Shown here piece by piece: positions 45,344-55,535 of a stretch of 64,000 bases of DNA. The notes below the pieces were generated by a model. It ran no database searches. It was given only the letters and a program-made list of their open reading frames with translations, and was not told the origin of the DNA. The stretch lies in NCBI GenBank assembly GCA_945892775.1, contig CAMDDP010000001.1:62001-126000 (forward strand), given 5' to 3'. The stretch comes from Chitinophaga pinensis (GTDB lineage Bacteria > Bacteroidota > Bacteroidia > Chitinophagales > UBA10324). The first letter of the stretch is position 1; every line of letters starts with the position of its first letter. Made by a program: the position numbers and the translations under genes.

Positions 45344-47779
45344 TTGAAAAAATTTTACATACTCATTCTTGCAGTTTGTTTTTCAAACTTTTCTAACGCT
45401 CAATCTTTTTCTCAAGTAGTAAGCGTTTTTATTCCTGATAATGGTCCAATAGTATCTATTCCAATTTCAGCAAGTGGGTTGCCTACCGTAATAAATAATT
45501 CATTTGGTGTTGAGAAAGTTAATTTCTCAATGACTCATACCTATACAGGTGATATCGCCTGTTGGTTAAAAGCTCCTGATGGAACAACTATTTTACTTTT
45601 TAGTGGAGTAGGTGGCGGCGGAAATAATTTTGTAAATACCACTTTAAAGTGGGATGCGGCCACAAGTATTGTAAATGGCGTGGCACCGTTTACAGGAAAT
45701 TACAAGCCAATGGGTTTAATGGGCTTAATTAATAATGGTCAAAATCCTAATGGAATATGGCAATTTCAGTTTCAGGATCAGGCTGGTGTTGATACCGGAA
45801 GAGTTTCATTTATCAGTATCACTTTCAGTTCTAATCCTGCACCCGGCTTGGCTCTCGACAGCACCCACTTACCAATTGTAAATATTAATACGGGTGGAAC
45901 GGCCATTCCTAATGCAAATAAAATTCCAGCAACATTCACAATTATTGATAATGGTAGTGGCATGTGGAATTATTTTGATCAAACTACTTTCTCATTGGAA
46001 GGCAATATGATGGTTGAATTACAGGGTTTCAGCGGACCATCGTATCCCAAGAAAAATTATGATTTTGATTTAACAGATAACTCAGGAAATAAAATTGATA
46101 CATCATTGCTTGGTATGCCATCAGAAAATGATTGGATATTAAAGGCAGAATACCTTGATTATTCATTGATGAAAAACCCTATCTCTTATGAAATGTCGAG
46201 AAGAATGGGACGATATGCACCACGCACAGTTTTTTGTGAAGTGCTTGTGAACGGTGAATACATGGGCGTATATAATTTAACAGAAAAAGTGAAGCGTGAT
46301 TCAAACCGGGTTGATATTTCAAAATTAACATCTGCCGATATCTCAGGTGTTGAATTAACTGGGGGATATATAATTGAAATGAATATTAACGGGGAACCAG
46401 GTGCATGGAATTCAACTTATTTTCCAATTAATTCAGCCACCTGCAATTTGCCAGTTGAGTTTAAATATGTGTATCCGAAAGCTGATAGCATTAATCTGCC
46501 CCAGCATTATTACATCAAATCATTTGTTGATAGTTTTGAAAATGCATTGTGGCATCTTGGGTTTCAAGATCCATTAACCGGTTGGAGAAAATTTGCAGGA
46601 GAAGGTTCGTTCATTGATTTTTTAATTGTAAATGAATTCAGTGCCAACTACGATTCTTATGGTAGAAGCACTTACTTGTTTAAAGATAAAATCACCAAAG
46701 GGGGTAAATTACACATTGGTCCACCATGGGATTACGACCGGGCTTTTGCTGACGGCACTCAAAGCGGATGGGTGAATGAAATAACACATCCCGGCTGGCC
46801 ATTTCCATTTTGGTGGAGTCAGTTTCGCCAGGATTCGGTGTTTGAACGGAAACTTTATTGTCGCTGGCATTCACTGCGAACAACTACTTTAAGTGACGAT
46901 TCGTTTTATACCTATATTGATTCAATCAGCAATTATATTCACGATGCTGCAGAAAGAAATTTTATGCGCTGGCCTGAATTAGGTGTTACAGATTATGATG
47001 CACAGGTTGTAGCATTAAAAGATTTTATTCACGACAGAAACCAGTGGATTGATACCGCGTTGCCAGATTCGGACTTAGTAAGTACAGCGGTTAATTTGCC
47101 CAACATTCAAATTTGTCAGTTCGAAACAGTGAATGCTACGCAAGGCGGTAGCTGGATGTTTAATTATTTATGGAGTACAGGCGCAACAACAGGTTCAATT
47201 CCAATTAATAGTTCAGGGTCTTATTCGGTAACAGTTTCCAGCATTTATGGTTGTCCAAATGCATCAGATGGTTTCAATGCAACAACTTTTCCGATACCCG
47301 ATGCTTCCTTCACTGCCACTTCATTAGGAAACAATGCATATTTATTTACACCTTCCTTTACCACTGCTACATTGTATCTGTGGGATTTTGGAAATGGAAA
47401 TGTTTCATCGCAAATGAATCCGATTGCGGTATTGCCTGATTCTCCTTCGGTTGTTACACTCACAGTGTATGGAACAAATGGATGTTCCGATACTTTTAGC
47501 GATACACTTAATATAAATACTTCTGTGAATGATGGTTTGTTAATGGCGGGTAGCAACATTCACATTTACCCCAATCCTGCAACTGATGTATTATTTATTC
47601 AAACAAATAATTCTGACATCAATACATTTGAAATCGTGAATGTTGAGGGGAGAAAGATTATAAGTGAATCGTTTTCAAAAGCTATTTCAATTCAATCACT
47701 CCTACAAGGAGTTTATGAATTGAATTTATATTCGAAGAATGGATTACTGATTGGCAAGAAAAGATTTGTAAAAATGTAA
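45344..47779 (+). CDS. Exported CotH-kinase-like protein with P-domain and T9SS sorting domain
   Basis: 811 residues starting at TTG, with signal peptide MKKFYILILAVCFSNFSNA. A proprotein-convertase P-domain spans about 20-165 (MTHTYTGDIACWLKAPDG). A CotH-family protein-kinase-like domain follows about 170-560, with VNGEYMGVYNLTEKVKRDSN, DFLIVNEFSANYDSYGRSTY and the metal-binding IGPPWDYDRAFAD. A PKD-type unit and a type A T9SS C-terminal domain (IHIYPNPATDVLFIQ ... KKRFVKM) close it. CotH proteins phosphorylate exported proteins in Bacillus; whether this one does is not known. Confidence 0.85.
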   Translation: MKKFYILILAVCFSNFSNAQSFSQVVSVFIPDNGPIVSIPISASGLPTVINNSFGVEKVNFSMTHTYTGDIACWLKAPDGTTILLFSGVGGGGNNFVNTTLKWDAATSIVNGVAPFTGNYKPMGLMGLINNGQNPNGIWQFQFQDQAGVDTGRVSFISITFSSNPAPGLALDSTHLPIVNINTGGTAIPNANKIPATFTIIDNGSGMWNYFDQTTFSLEGNMMVELQGFSGPSYPKKNYDFDLTDNSGNKIDTSLLGMPSENDWILKAEYLDYSLMKNPISYEMSRRMGRYAPRTVFCEVLVNGEYMGVYNLTEKVKRDSNRVDISKLTSADISGVELTGGYIIEMNINGEPGAWNSTYFPINSATCNLPVEFKYVYPKADSINLPQHYYIKSFVDSFENALWHLGFQDPLTGWRKFAGEGSFIDFLIVNEFSANYDSYGRSTYLFKDKITKGGKLHIGPPWDYDRAFADGTQSGWVNEITHPGWPFPFWWSQFRQDSVFERKLYCRWHSLRTTTLSDDSFYTYIDSISNYIHDAAERNFMRWPELGVTDYDAQVVALKDFIHDRNQWIDTALPDSDLVSTAVNLPNIQICQFETVNATQGGSWMFNYLWSTGATTGSIPINSSGSYSVTVSSIYGCPNASDGFNATTFPIPDASFTATSLGNNAYLFTPSFTTATLYLWDFGNGNVSSQMNPIAVLPDSPSVVTLTVYGTNGCSDTFSDTLNINTSVNDGLLMAGSNIHIYPNPATDVLFIQTNNSDINTFEIVNVEGRKIISESFSKAISIQSLLQGVYELNLYSKNGLLIGKKRFVKM

Positions 47780-47832
47780 TTCAGGTATTCTACAGGTTTT
47801 TTGTTAGTTTCTTATTGTCAAATGTTGAAAGT

Positions 47833-47867
47833 TTTGTAAAAGACAGTATTGCTTTTGCCTACTTTTG
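47833..47867 (+). promoter_or_regulatory. Possible promoter of purL
   Basis: TACTTTTG (47860-47867) is an exact -7 match, and TTTG at 47833-47836 precedes it by 23 nt, longer than the usual spacing. Transcription would begin about 20 nt before the ATG at 47894. Confidence 0.45.
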
Positions 47868-47893
47868 CCGATGAAAAATCATTTAATTATTTA

Positions 47894-50125
47894 ATGTCAA
47901 CCACAACAACGGAAGTAGTAGTAACATTCGAAACTGCAAAGCAGTTAGGATTACTTGAAGACGAATTTGAAAAAATAAAAAAAGTGCTTGGTCGCACACC
48001 TAATTTTACTGAACTCAGTATTTATTCAGTGATGTGGAGTGAACATTGTTCTTATAAAAATTCCATTAAACTTTTAAAAACACTTCCTCGAGAAGGAGAT
48101 AAGCTACTTGCAAAAGCTGGGGAAGAAAATGCCGGACTCGTTGACATCGGAAATGGTTTGGCTTGTGCATTTAAGATTGAATCGCACAATCATCCTTCTG
48201 CAATCGAACCTTATCAGGGGGCGGCAACCGGTGTTGGTGGAATTCATCGAGATATTTTTACAATGGGTGCGCGACCAATTGCTGCACTTAATTCTCTTCG
48301 ATTCGGAAAATTAAATGAAGAAAAAACAAAACACTTATTACGAGGCGTAGTAAAAGGAATTGGTGATTATGGAAATGCATTCGGTGTGCCAACAGTAGGG
48401 GGCGAAGTTTTTTTTGATGAATGCTATTCAACTAATCCATTGGTAAATGCATTCAGTGCCGGAATAGTTGAAGTTGGAAAAAATGTTTCAGCAACTTCGT
48501 ATGGTGCGGGTAATCCTGTTTTTATTGTCGGTTCAGCAACAGGTAAAGATGGAATTCATGGAGCCACTTTTGCTTCTGCAGATATTACTGAAGACAGTGC
48601 CGAAAAATTACCAAGCGTACAAGTCGGTGACCCCTTTCAGGAAAAATTATTATTGGAAGCATCACTTGAAATAATTGAAACGGGTGCTTTGATAGGAATG
48701 CAGGATATGGGTGCGGCAGGAATAATCTGCTCTACATCTGAAATGAGTGCGAAGGGAAATTCAGGAATGAAAATTTATTTGGAAAAGGTTCCGCTTCGTC
48801 AGCAGAATATGAAGGCATTTGAAATTCTGTTGAGTGAATCGCAGGAGCGTATGTTGCTTGTTGTGAAGAAAGGAATGGAAGATAAAATTCAAGAAATATT
48901 TGACAAGTGGGATTTGAATTGTGTTTGTATAGGTGAAGTAACTGACGGCGACAGGCTTCAATATTATATGTATGATGAACTTGTTGCTGATGTGCCTGCT
49001 GAATCATTAGTACTTGGCGGCGGCGCTCCTATTTATACCCGAGAGTCTCGTGAGCCTAAATATTTTTCTTCTGCAAAACAATTTAATATCAATAATATTT
49101 CTGAACCAAATGATATCAGAGCGGTTGCAGAACAATTGGTTCAATTGCCAAACATTGCATCAAAGAAATGGGTGTACGAACAATATGATTCAATGGTTGG
49201 GATAAATAATTCTTCAACCAATGCACCAAGTGATGCAGCAGTTGTTCGCATAAAAAATTCAAATGCTGCACTTGCTTTTAAAGTTGATTGCAATGCGCGG
49301 TATGTTTATTGCGATCCCTATAAAGGCGCTGCAATAGCTGTAGCTGAAGCTGCACGAAATATTGTTTGTAGTGGGGGTGAGCCGAGTGCAATTACCAATT
49401 GTTTAAATTTTGGAAATCCATATAACCCTGAAGTGTACTGGCAATTTGAAAATGCAATTAAGGGAATGGGAGATGCGTGCTTAGCATTCTCAACTCCTGT
49501 TACAGGGGGTAATGTGAGTTTTTATAATCAATCATCCGATGATGGTCCGGTTTTTCCAACACCAACTATCGGAATGCTTGGCTTAATAGATCACATGAAA
49601 TATCGAATGACACTTAATTTTAAAAATGAAGGCGACTATATTTATTTAATTGGTGAAACTCAAAATGATATTAATGCTTCTGAATACCTCGCAAACATTT
49701 GTGGAGTGAAGCTTTCCCCTGCCCCGCATTTTAATTTGGATGAAGAGGTCGGTGTTCAAAAAGCGGTTAAAGATTTAATCAGAAAAAAATTAATTAACTC
49801 AGCACACGATTGCAGTGATGGGGGATTGTTTGTTGCATTGCTTGAATCGGCAATAGCTGGCAACAATGGATTTGATATTTCAACCGATGACTTTTTTAGA
49901 AAAGATGCTTTTTTGTTTGGTGAGGCTCAGGGCAGAATTGTAGTAACGGTAGCTGAAGAACTACAAGATGAATTGATAAAAACGCTTGCTGAACATGAAG
50001 TTGATTTTAGCATGTTGGGAGAGGTAACAGATAACGATTTGTATATTGACGGGGAGAAATTTGGTGCCGTTTCTTATTGGAAGGATTTATATGAGAATGC
50101 AATAGGTAGGGAGATGGAGTATTAG
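47894..50125 (+). CDS. purL: Phosphoribosylformylglycinamidine synthase, PurL subunit
   Basis: ATP-dependent step of purine synthesis converting FGAR to FGAM with ammonia from PurQ. 743 residues from [16 protein letters not shown]; a longer frame upstream begins without a good start and crosses the promoter, so it was not used. The small-type PurL landmarks are [47 protein letters not shown] and [19 protein letters not shown]. purQ and purS are not nearby. This gene follows the CotH-like gene, 114 bp apart. Confidence 0.95.
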   Translation: MSTTTTEVVVTFETAKQLGLLEDEFEKIKKVLGRTPNFTELSIYSVMWSEHCSYKNSIKLLKTLPREGDKLLAKAGEENAGLVDIGNGLACAFKIESHNHPSAIEPYQGAATGVGGIHRDIFTMGARPIAALNSLRFGKLNEEKTKHLLRGVVKGIGDYGNAFGVPTVGGEVFFDECYSTNPLVNAFSAGIVEVGKNVSATSYGAGNPVFIVGSATGKDGIHGATFASADITEDSAEKLPSVQVGDPFQEKLLLEASLEIIETGALIGMQDMGAAGIICSTSEMSAKGNSGMKIYLEKVPLRQQNMKAFEILLSESQERMLLVVKKGMEDKIQEIFDKWDLNCVCIGEVTDGDRLQYYMYDELVADVPAESLVLGGGAPIYTRESREPKYFSSAKQFNINNISEPNDIRAVAEQLVQLPNIASKKWVYEQYDSMVGINNSSTNAPSDAAVVRIKNSNAALAFKVDCNARYVYCDPYKGAAIAVAEAARNIVCSGGEPSAITNCLNFGNPYNPEVYWQFENAIKGMGDACLAFSTPVTGGNVSFYNQSSDDGPVFPTPTIGMLGLIDHMKYRMTLNFKNEGDYIYLIGETQNDINASEYLANICGVKLSPAPHFNLDEEVGVQKAVKDLIRKKLINSAHDCSDGGLFVALLESAIAGNNGFDISTDDFFRKDAFLFGEAQGRIVVTVAEELQDELIKTLAEHEVDFSMLGEVTDNDLYIDGEKFGAVSYWKDLYENAIGREMEY

Positions 50126-50305
50126 GTTAAGCGTAAATAGAATTGTTTCAACTGCTTTCATTTTGTGTAAAAGTTTAAAATAATTTTTAAGGAGACCCAA
50201 TTTGGGCGTGTAATTATTCATTTGATTTACACCTATTTTTGAATTTAGTTTTTGATGTACCTTTAGCGACATTATTTAATTGAATTTTTATTTTTTTTTA
50301 AAAAA

Positions 50306-51793
50306 ATGAAAAAAATGAAAAAGATTTTTCTTTTCTTATTGTTGACTTTATTTGTGAGCGAAGTATCGTTTGCACAAGCAAGAGGAATAGTAAATCCTAG
50401 TTTTGAAATTCCAGCATTCTCAATTGGAACGGTTGAATTTTTGGGGGCGCAAAACGATCTTGCTCCTACAATTCCTGGCTGGTATACTACCAATGGCGCT
50501 TACAATGGATTTCAACACCCTATGGAAATATGGTCAACAGGTTACAGCGGTGTTGATGCAGCTCTTGGATTAGGAAATCAATTCACCGAAATTAATTGCA
50601 GTGAGAATGCAAGGATTTATCAAATTATCTGTCTCATTCAGGGAGAAAAAATTGATTGGAAATTTTATCACAGAGGTCGTGCTGGGGTGGATATAACTGA
50701 ATTTAATATTTATGATTTATCGGGAGTAAATAAAATTCAGATTTTAGAAACAGCAACTTCAGCACAGATTTGGAAAACTTATTCTAATTCAGCAATATTC
50801 AATGGACCTACCGGTTATTATCAGGTATCATTTGAAGTTGTAAGCTCTTCAACTGATAATCCTTTCGTTGGAAATTTTTTAGATGGTGTTAATTTAAGCT
50901 TTCATCCATTGGTGGAATTTGTACAACCAAGTTATACAGGGGTTGAACATGTTGGAAATAATTTGCCTAAAATTAGAGTGAAGGGGATTGTTCCTGCTGG
51001 AGGAATGAATTTAACATTTGCGCTTGCTGGAGGTACAGCCACACCTGGAATTGATTACACTTTGACTACAACACTTTTAATTCCTGAAGGCGAATACACC
51101 GGTAGCAGCGCAGTTTCTTTTTCTCTTCCTTTGACTATTTATGATGAAGAAATTATTGAACAAGATGAAACAGTAACTATTTCAATAGTTACTGCAGATG
51201 CAGGTGGGCAATTACTTGATGCAAATTGTGACGGGCAAATTTTGTTATCTGCAACTTATAAAATCATTAATGACGATGTATGTATTACTCCGTTTATAGT
51301 GGCAAGTAGTTCAATTCCTTTTTGTAGTGGCGATACTATTTTATTAAATGTGAGAGATGTAAGTGATGTTGAATGGTCCACAGGCGAGAAAACTTTATCT
51401 ATTGCTGTTCATGAAATTGGAAAATATGTAGTCACTTCATTTGATCATAATTGTAATTCAAAAGACTCAATTTTAGTTGAAACAAAAATTTGTGATTGCA
51501 ATGTGGTAGTCCCTACTGCATTTTCACCTAACGGAGATGGTATGAACGATTTATTTCGTGCAATCAATGTGAAAAAATGTAAGGTTGAGGATTTAAAATT
51601 GAATGTATTCAATCGTTTTGGCGATTTAATTTATAGTTCTAATACTATTAATACTGCTTGGGATGGAACTTATAAAGGAGCCCCTTTATCCATTGGCGTT
51701 TACTTGTGGACACTTTCTTATAAAATGGAGGGTGAAAATGAAGGCCAACTTATTGCCACATCAATGTCAGGCAATGTGACTTTGTTGAGGTAA
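50306..51793 (+). CDS. Exported protein with Calx-beta domain and gliding-motility-type C-terminal domain
   Basis: 495 residues. Signal peptide ends EVSFA before QARG. Residues about 25-215 hold a jelly-roll-like part (GIVNPSFEIPAFS; WKFYHRGRAGVDITEF). About 225-330 is a Calx-beta domain (ALAGGTATPGIDYTLTTT; IIEQDETVTISIV). The C-terminus is a type B T9SS or gliding-motility-associated domain (VPTAFSPNGDGMNDLFRAIN, NRFGDLIYSS, GVYLWTLSY). It should be secreted by T9SS and attached to the surface by a route different from type A cargo. Its stop codon is immediately adjacent to the stop of rsmG. Confidence 0.85.
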   Translation: MKKMKKIFLFLLLTLFVSEVSFAQARGIVNPSFEIPAFSIGTVEFLGAQNDLAPTIPGWYTTNGAYNGFQHPMEIWSTGYSGVDAALGLGNQFTEINCSENARIYQIICLIQGEKIDWKFYHRGRAGVDITEFNIYDLSGVNKIQILETATSAQIWKTYSNSAIFNGPTGYYQVSFEVVSSSTDNPFVGNFLDGVNLSFHPLVEFVQPSYTGVEHVGNNLPKIRVKGIVPAGGMNLTFALAGGTATPGIDYTLTTTLLIPEGEYTGSSAVSFSLPLTIYDEEIIEQDETVTISIVTADAGGQLLDANCDGQILLSATYKIINDDVCITPFIVASSSIPFCSGDTILLNVRDVSDVEWSTGEKTLSIAVHEIGKYVVTSFDHNCNSKDSILVETKICDCNVVVPTAFSPNGDGMNDLFRAINVKKCKVEDLKLNVFNRFGDLIYSSNTINTAWDGTYKGAPLSIGVYLWTLSYKMEGENEGQLIATSMSGNVTLLR

Positions 51794-52429
51794 TTATTTT
51801 CTCAGATATACTATTTTCTTTTCTTTAAAATAATCTTCTTCAAAAAAATCGGATATGGAATTGAATTGATAGAAGATATTATTAAACTTTAATTCTTCTT
51901 TTAAATCACCACCCTTTAATAAAAGCCAGCCATTTTTTAATGAATTATTGTTTTCTTTTTTTAATAGATGTTTTGTCCAATTTAACAAACGGGGAATTTC
52001 GGCTACACCTCTACAGGTAATAAAATCATATTCCGATTTCAGATCTTCTACCCTTGTCTTTTCAGCAAAAATATTTTCTATATCAAGTTCTTTAACAACT
52101 TCATTTACTACTTGAATTTTTTTGCCGATACTATCTACCAAGTGAAAATTTACTTCGGGGAAAAGAATGGCTAATGGAATACCTGGAAACCCACCGCCAG
52201 TTCCAAAGTCAAGGATTTCTGATTCTGGTGAAACCGAAATTAATTTAGCAATACTGAGCGAATGCAAAACATGCCTCTCATAAAAATGTTCGAAATCTTT
52301 TCTGGAGATTACATTGATTCGCTCATTCCATAATGCATAAAGTGGTTGCAGTTTTTCAAACTGCAATGCTTGTTTTGGTGTAAGTTCAGGAAAATATTTT
52401 TTTATTATTTCTATTGAAGAGTCACCCAC
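51794..52429 (-). CDS. rsmG: 16S rRNA (guanine-527-N7)-methyltransferase
   Basis: SAM-dependent enzyme that methylates G527 of 16S rRNA; loss gives low-level streptomycin resistance in many bacteria. 211 residues. LYALWNERINVISRKDFEHFYERHVLHSL and ILDFGTGGGFPGIPLAI (SAM site) are diagnostic, followed by FITCRGVAEIPRLLNW. The last six residues and start are normal. It precedes the ECF sigma gene by 62 bp on the same strand and converges on the Calx-beta gene with zero spacing. Confidence 0.95.
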   Translation of the reverse strand: MGDSSIEIIKKYFPELTPKQALQFEKLQPLYALWNERINVISRKDFEHFYERHVLHSLSIAKLISVSPESEILDFGTGGGFPGIPLAILFPEVNFHLVDSIGKKIQVVNEVVKELDIENIFAEKTRVEDLKSEYDFITCRGVAEIPRLLNWTKHLLKKENNNSLKNGWLLLKGGDLKEELKFNNIFYQFNSISDFFEEDYFKEKKIVYLRK

Positions 52430-52491
52430 AAATTCACAGATTAAATAAATAAACGAAAGCTCTTCACCTTTAGATATTCAATTTTTATTAA

Positions 52492-53163
52492 TTAGTATCT
52501 CCCTTTTTTGGGTGCCAGTACTTGGTACAGTAAATCTTTAGCTCTGAATAATTGCGCTTTAACGGTTCCTAGCGGAAGATTGGTTTTCTCAGCAATTTCT
52601 TCATAAGAAAGTTCATCGAAGAATCGCATTTCTATTAACATTTTGTACTTTGGATTGAGCTTGTCAATCAATTCACGCATTAATCTGGCGCGTTGTTCTT
52701 TTATGTATTTTTCTTCTGGATCTAATGAATGACTTTTTATTTCAATGGAATAATTATCGCCACTTTCACTCTCAACTGGTTCGTCAATTGAAAGCGTTTC
52801 TAGTTTTCTTTTACGAATCCAGTCAATGGAATTATTCAGCGCAATTTTATACAACCAAGTACTGAATGCAAAATCTGGACTGTATTTATCAAGGTTACTA
52901 AATGCTTTTCCAAAGGCTTCTATTGTTAAGTCATCAGCATCATCAGGATCATGAACCATTTTTAACACCATGAAATAAATACTATCACGGTACCTTGATA
53001 ATAACCTTGCATAGGCGCTTTGGTCTTGTAATTCAAGGGCTAATCGAACCAAATCAAAATCCTCTTTTGCCCGGATGGAAAAATTGGGATTGCCAGTTGC
53101 AGAAAAAACACTTGGTTTTTTTGGCCCTGCTTCTTCTTCCTGAAAAGATTCTTTTATTTCCAT
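52492..53163 (-). CDS. ECF-type RNA polymerase sigma factor
   Basis: 223 residues from the ATG at 53163 (MEIKESFQEEEAGPKKPS); a longer frame upstream overlaps the glycosyltransferase gene and is not conserved-looking. Sigma region 2 is LLSRYRDSIYFMVLKMVHDPDDADDL with FSTWLYKIALNNSIDWIRKRK, and region 4 is LSYEEIAEKTNLPLGTVKAQLFRAK. An acidic N-terminal stretch of about 50 residues precedes it. No anti-sigma gene is seen next to it. Its first 10 bases overlap the end of the glycosyltransferase gene, so the pair is coupled. Confidence 0.92.
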   Translation of the reverse strand: MEIKESFQEEEAGPKKPSVFSATGNPNFSIRAKEDFDLVRLALELQDQSAYARLLSRYRDSIYFMVLKMVHDPDDADDLTIEAFGKAFSNLDKYSPDFAFSTWLYKIALNNSIDWIRKRKLETLSIDEPVESESGDNYSIEIKSHSLDPEEKYIKEQRARLMRELIDKLNPKYKMLIEMRFFDELSYEEIAEKTNLPLGTVKAQLFRAKDLLYQVLAPKKGRY

Positions 53164-54266
53164 GAACGAGTGTTTGGTTTTAAAAGCGATGGAGTCATTA
53201 AGTAATAATACAAAGGTAAAAGCAAATCCATTATTGGAAACCAAATAAATAGATCAAATTCTTTTAATCTACGCATTGATGGAAAGAATATGAGCGCCAT
53301 GATGAGGTAACGGGTTCCAAAGATACCAAGTATTTCAATTTGTTTGTTGCTGTAAATAATTAAAAGTATGAAAGATAAATAAAATAAAGCTAACGAAAAT
53401 GTTTGAAGACCTAATAAAAATTGATGTCTTAATTTATAATGAATGCCGGTGCTGATGTGTCTTTTTTTCTGATAAAACCACTCGTCCCATGTAGTTTTGG
53501 GCGTGCTATTCATGAAACTTTCAGGTGTGATTTGAATTTTTGTGTTTCGTGAAGTTGCAATTTCATTGATAAATAAATCATCGTCCCCACTAAGTAGTTC
53601 TGGGGTTTTTACGAAAACATTTTGATTAAAAAATAATTTTCGTTTATAGGCCATATTTCTTCCAACTCCCATATACGGAGTCTTTGCCATGGCAAAAGAA
53701 AGATAATGTAAAGCGGCCCAAAATGTTTCGTAACGAATACACTTATTTAAAAATCCAGGGAATTTCTTATAAGGAGCATAACCCAAAACAATTTCTTTAT
53801 TCTCTTCAAACTTTAATCGGATTTCTCGTAGCCAATTCTTCGATGCGGGCATACAATCAGCATCAGTTAAAATAACTATATCGTTTTTTGCGGCTTTCAA
53901 TCCAATAGTTAGTGCATATTTTTTCCCCATTAAACCCCTCGATTCCTGTTGTAGATTTCTGAAAACAAGATTTGAATACTTGTATGAGAAATCGAATAAC
54001 ACATTCATGGTTTCATCAGTTGAATTATCGTTTATTACTATTACTTCAAAGGCTGGATAATTCTGATCTAAAATTGCTTGTAAGTTGTTTCTTAGGTTTT
54101 CCTCTTCATTTTTTGCACAAATAATAACCGATACGGGAGTGAGTGGAAATGATTTTGCTGTTTTATTTTTATACCATGCTACACGGCTGAAAAAAAACAA
54201 GTAATAAAATACTTGTATGGCTGCAGCAATATAAAACACATAAAGAATCACATTCAATAACAACAT
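53154..54266 (-). CDS. Membrane-anchored family 2 glycosyltransferase
   Basis: 370 residues. An N-terminal membrane helix (LNVILYVFYIAAAIQVFYYLFF) precedes a GT-A fold: PVSVIICAKNEEENLRNNL, EVIVINDNSTDETM, VILTDADCMPASKNWL (DxD-type metal site) and, later, GDDDLFINEI and KRHISTG. Two or three helices close it. Processive or single sugar addition cannot be told. The last 10 bases overlap the sigma factor gene. It is divergent from tgt. Confidence 0.88.
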   Translation of the reverse strand: MLLLNVILYVFYIAAAIQVFYYLFFFSRVAWYKNKTAKSFPLTPVSVIICAKNEEENLRNNLQAILDQNYPAFEVIVINDNSTDETMNVLFDFSYKYSNLVFRNLQQESRGLMGKKYALTIGLKAAKNDIVILTDADCMPASKNWLREIRLKFEENKEIVLGYAPYKKFPGFLNKCIRYETFWAALHYLSFAMAKTPYMGVGRNMAYKRKLFFNQNVFVKTPELLSGDDDLFINEIATSRNTKIQITPESFMNSTPKTTWDEWFYQKKRHISTGIHYKLRHQFLLGLQTFSLALFYLSFILLIIYSNKQIEILGIFGTRYLIMALIFFPSMRRLKEFDLFIWFPIMDLLLPLYYYLMTPSLLKPNTRSWK

Positions 54267-54365
54267 TTATTTAGCCGCTGGCTTTGTTTAAAAATTGTTT
54301 TTTAGCAATAATATTTATTTCCTTCAATTTCTATTGGTAAATTCATTTAGGTTTGGCGCGCAAAA

Positions 54366-54373
54366 TAGATTTG
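54366..54373 (+). promoter_or_regulatory. Possible -7 box of tgt
   Basis: TAGATTTG matches TAnnTTTG and stands 31 nt before the tgt ATG at 54405. No TTTG at the proper distance is seen. Confidence 0.35.
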
Positions 54374-54404
54374 ACTTGCATTCATTTTTTTTCGCATTAT
54401 CCAC

Positions 54405-55535
54405 ATGAAATTTAAAGTTGTTATTACCGATAAATATTCTAACGCAAGAGCAGGGGTGCTGAATACTGCTCATGGAAAAATTGAAACCCCCATCTTTATG
54501 CCTGTTGGAACCGTTGGAAGCGTGAAAGCGGTACACCAACAGGAACTTAAGAAGAATATTAAAGCACAAATAATTCTCGGTAATACTTACCACTTATTTC
54601 TTCGGCCAGGATTAGATGTTATTCGTGATGCTGGAGGTCTTCACAAATTTATTGGTTGGGATAAACCAATATTGACCGACAGTGGAGGCTACCAAGTTTT
54701 TTCTTTATCGGGAAACCGAAAGATGAAAGAAGAAGGAGTGATTTTTAATTCACATATTGATGGCTCTAAACATTTATTCACTCCTGAAAATGTGATTGAT
54801 ATTCAGCGAACATTGGGCAGTGATATCATAATGGCCTTTGATGAATGTACTCCTTATCCTTGTGAATACATTCCAGCAAAAAAATCAATGGAGTTAACGC
54901 ATCGTTGGCTGAAAAGGTGCATTGACCATTTAAACACAACTAAACCGCTTTATGATTTTAAGCAAACATTTTTTCCTATCGTTCAGGGAAGTGTTTTTAA
55001 AGATTTGCGTAAACAAAGTGCGGAAACAGTTAGTGGTTACGAATGCGATGGAAATGCAATTGGTGGGTTGTCAGTTGGCGAACCTGCAGAAGTTATGTAT
55101 GAAATGACGGATTGGGTTTGTGGTTTTTTACCCAAGGAAAAACCGAGATACCTAATGGGCGTTGGAACACCTGCAAACATTTTAGAATGTATTGCATTAG
55201 GGATTGATATGTTTGATTGTGTAATGCCAACTCGAAATGGGCGAAATGGAATGTTATTCACTTCGCAAGGAATTATAAATATGAAAAATAAAAAATGGCA
55301 AAAAGATTTTTCATTTATAGATGAGGATTTAGACAATGGTGTAAGTAATTTTTACTCTAAAGCCTACCTTCGTCATTTGTTTGTTGCGAAAGAAATTCTT
55401 GCTTTGCAAATTGCAAGCATACACAATTTGAGTTTCTATCTTTGGTTGGTGAAACAAGCACGAGAACAAATAATTGCAGGAACTTTTCTAACATGGAAAA
55501 ATAAAATGGTTAAGCAACTCGCATACAGACTGTGA
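54405..55535 (+). CDS. tgt: Queuine tRNA-ribosyltransferase lacking the zinc cysteines
   Basis: Exchanges guanine-34 of GUN-anticodon tRNAs for the queuosine precursor preQ1. 376 residues. The catalytic TDSGGYQVFSLS (D92), GNTYHLFLRPG, QGSVFKDLRKQ, GGLSVGEP and MFDCVMPTRNGRNG (D271) are all present. The zinc site of E. coli and Zymomonas enzymes (three Cys before YSxAYLxHL) is replaced by L309, N311 and S314, while the histidine (H340 in SIHNL) is kept. The start of the permease gene overlaps its stop by four bases (GTGA). queE is at 9 kb. Confidence 0.94.
   Translation: MKFKVVITDKYSNARAGVLNTAHGKIETPIFMPVGTVGSVKAVHQQELKKNIKAQIILGNTYHLFLRPGLDVIRDAGGLHKFIGWDKPILTDSGGYQVFSLSGNRKMKEEGVIFNSHIDGSKHLFTPENVIDIQRTLGSDIIMAFDECTPYPCEYIPAKKSMELTHRWLKRCIDHLNTTKPLYDFKQTFFPIVQGSVFKDLRKQSAETVSGYECDGNAIGGLSVGEPAEVMYEMTDWVCGFLPKEKPRYLMGVGTPANILECIALGIDMFDCVMPTRNGRNGMLFTSQGIINMKNKKWQKDFSFIDEDLDNGVSNFYSKAYLRHLFVAKEILALQIASIHNLSFYLWLVKQAREQIIAGTFLTWKNKMVKQLAYRL

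Noticed and set aside
47849-47893. Fifteen-codon N-terminal extension of PurL
   Set aside because: It would start inside the promoter region before a TACTTTTG box and does not resemble relatives; the ATG at 47894 fits better.
50205-50245. TATTTTTG box before the Calx-beta gene as a promoter
   Set aside because: TTTG elements are present but at wrong distances (9 or 29 nt), and the box is over 60 bp from the ATG.
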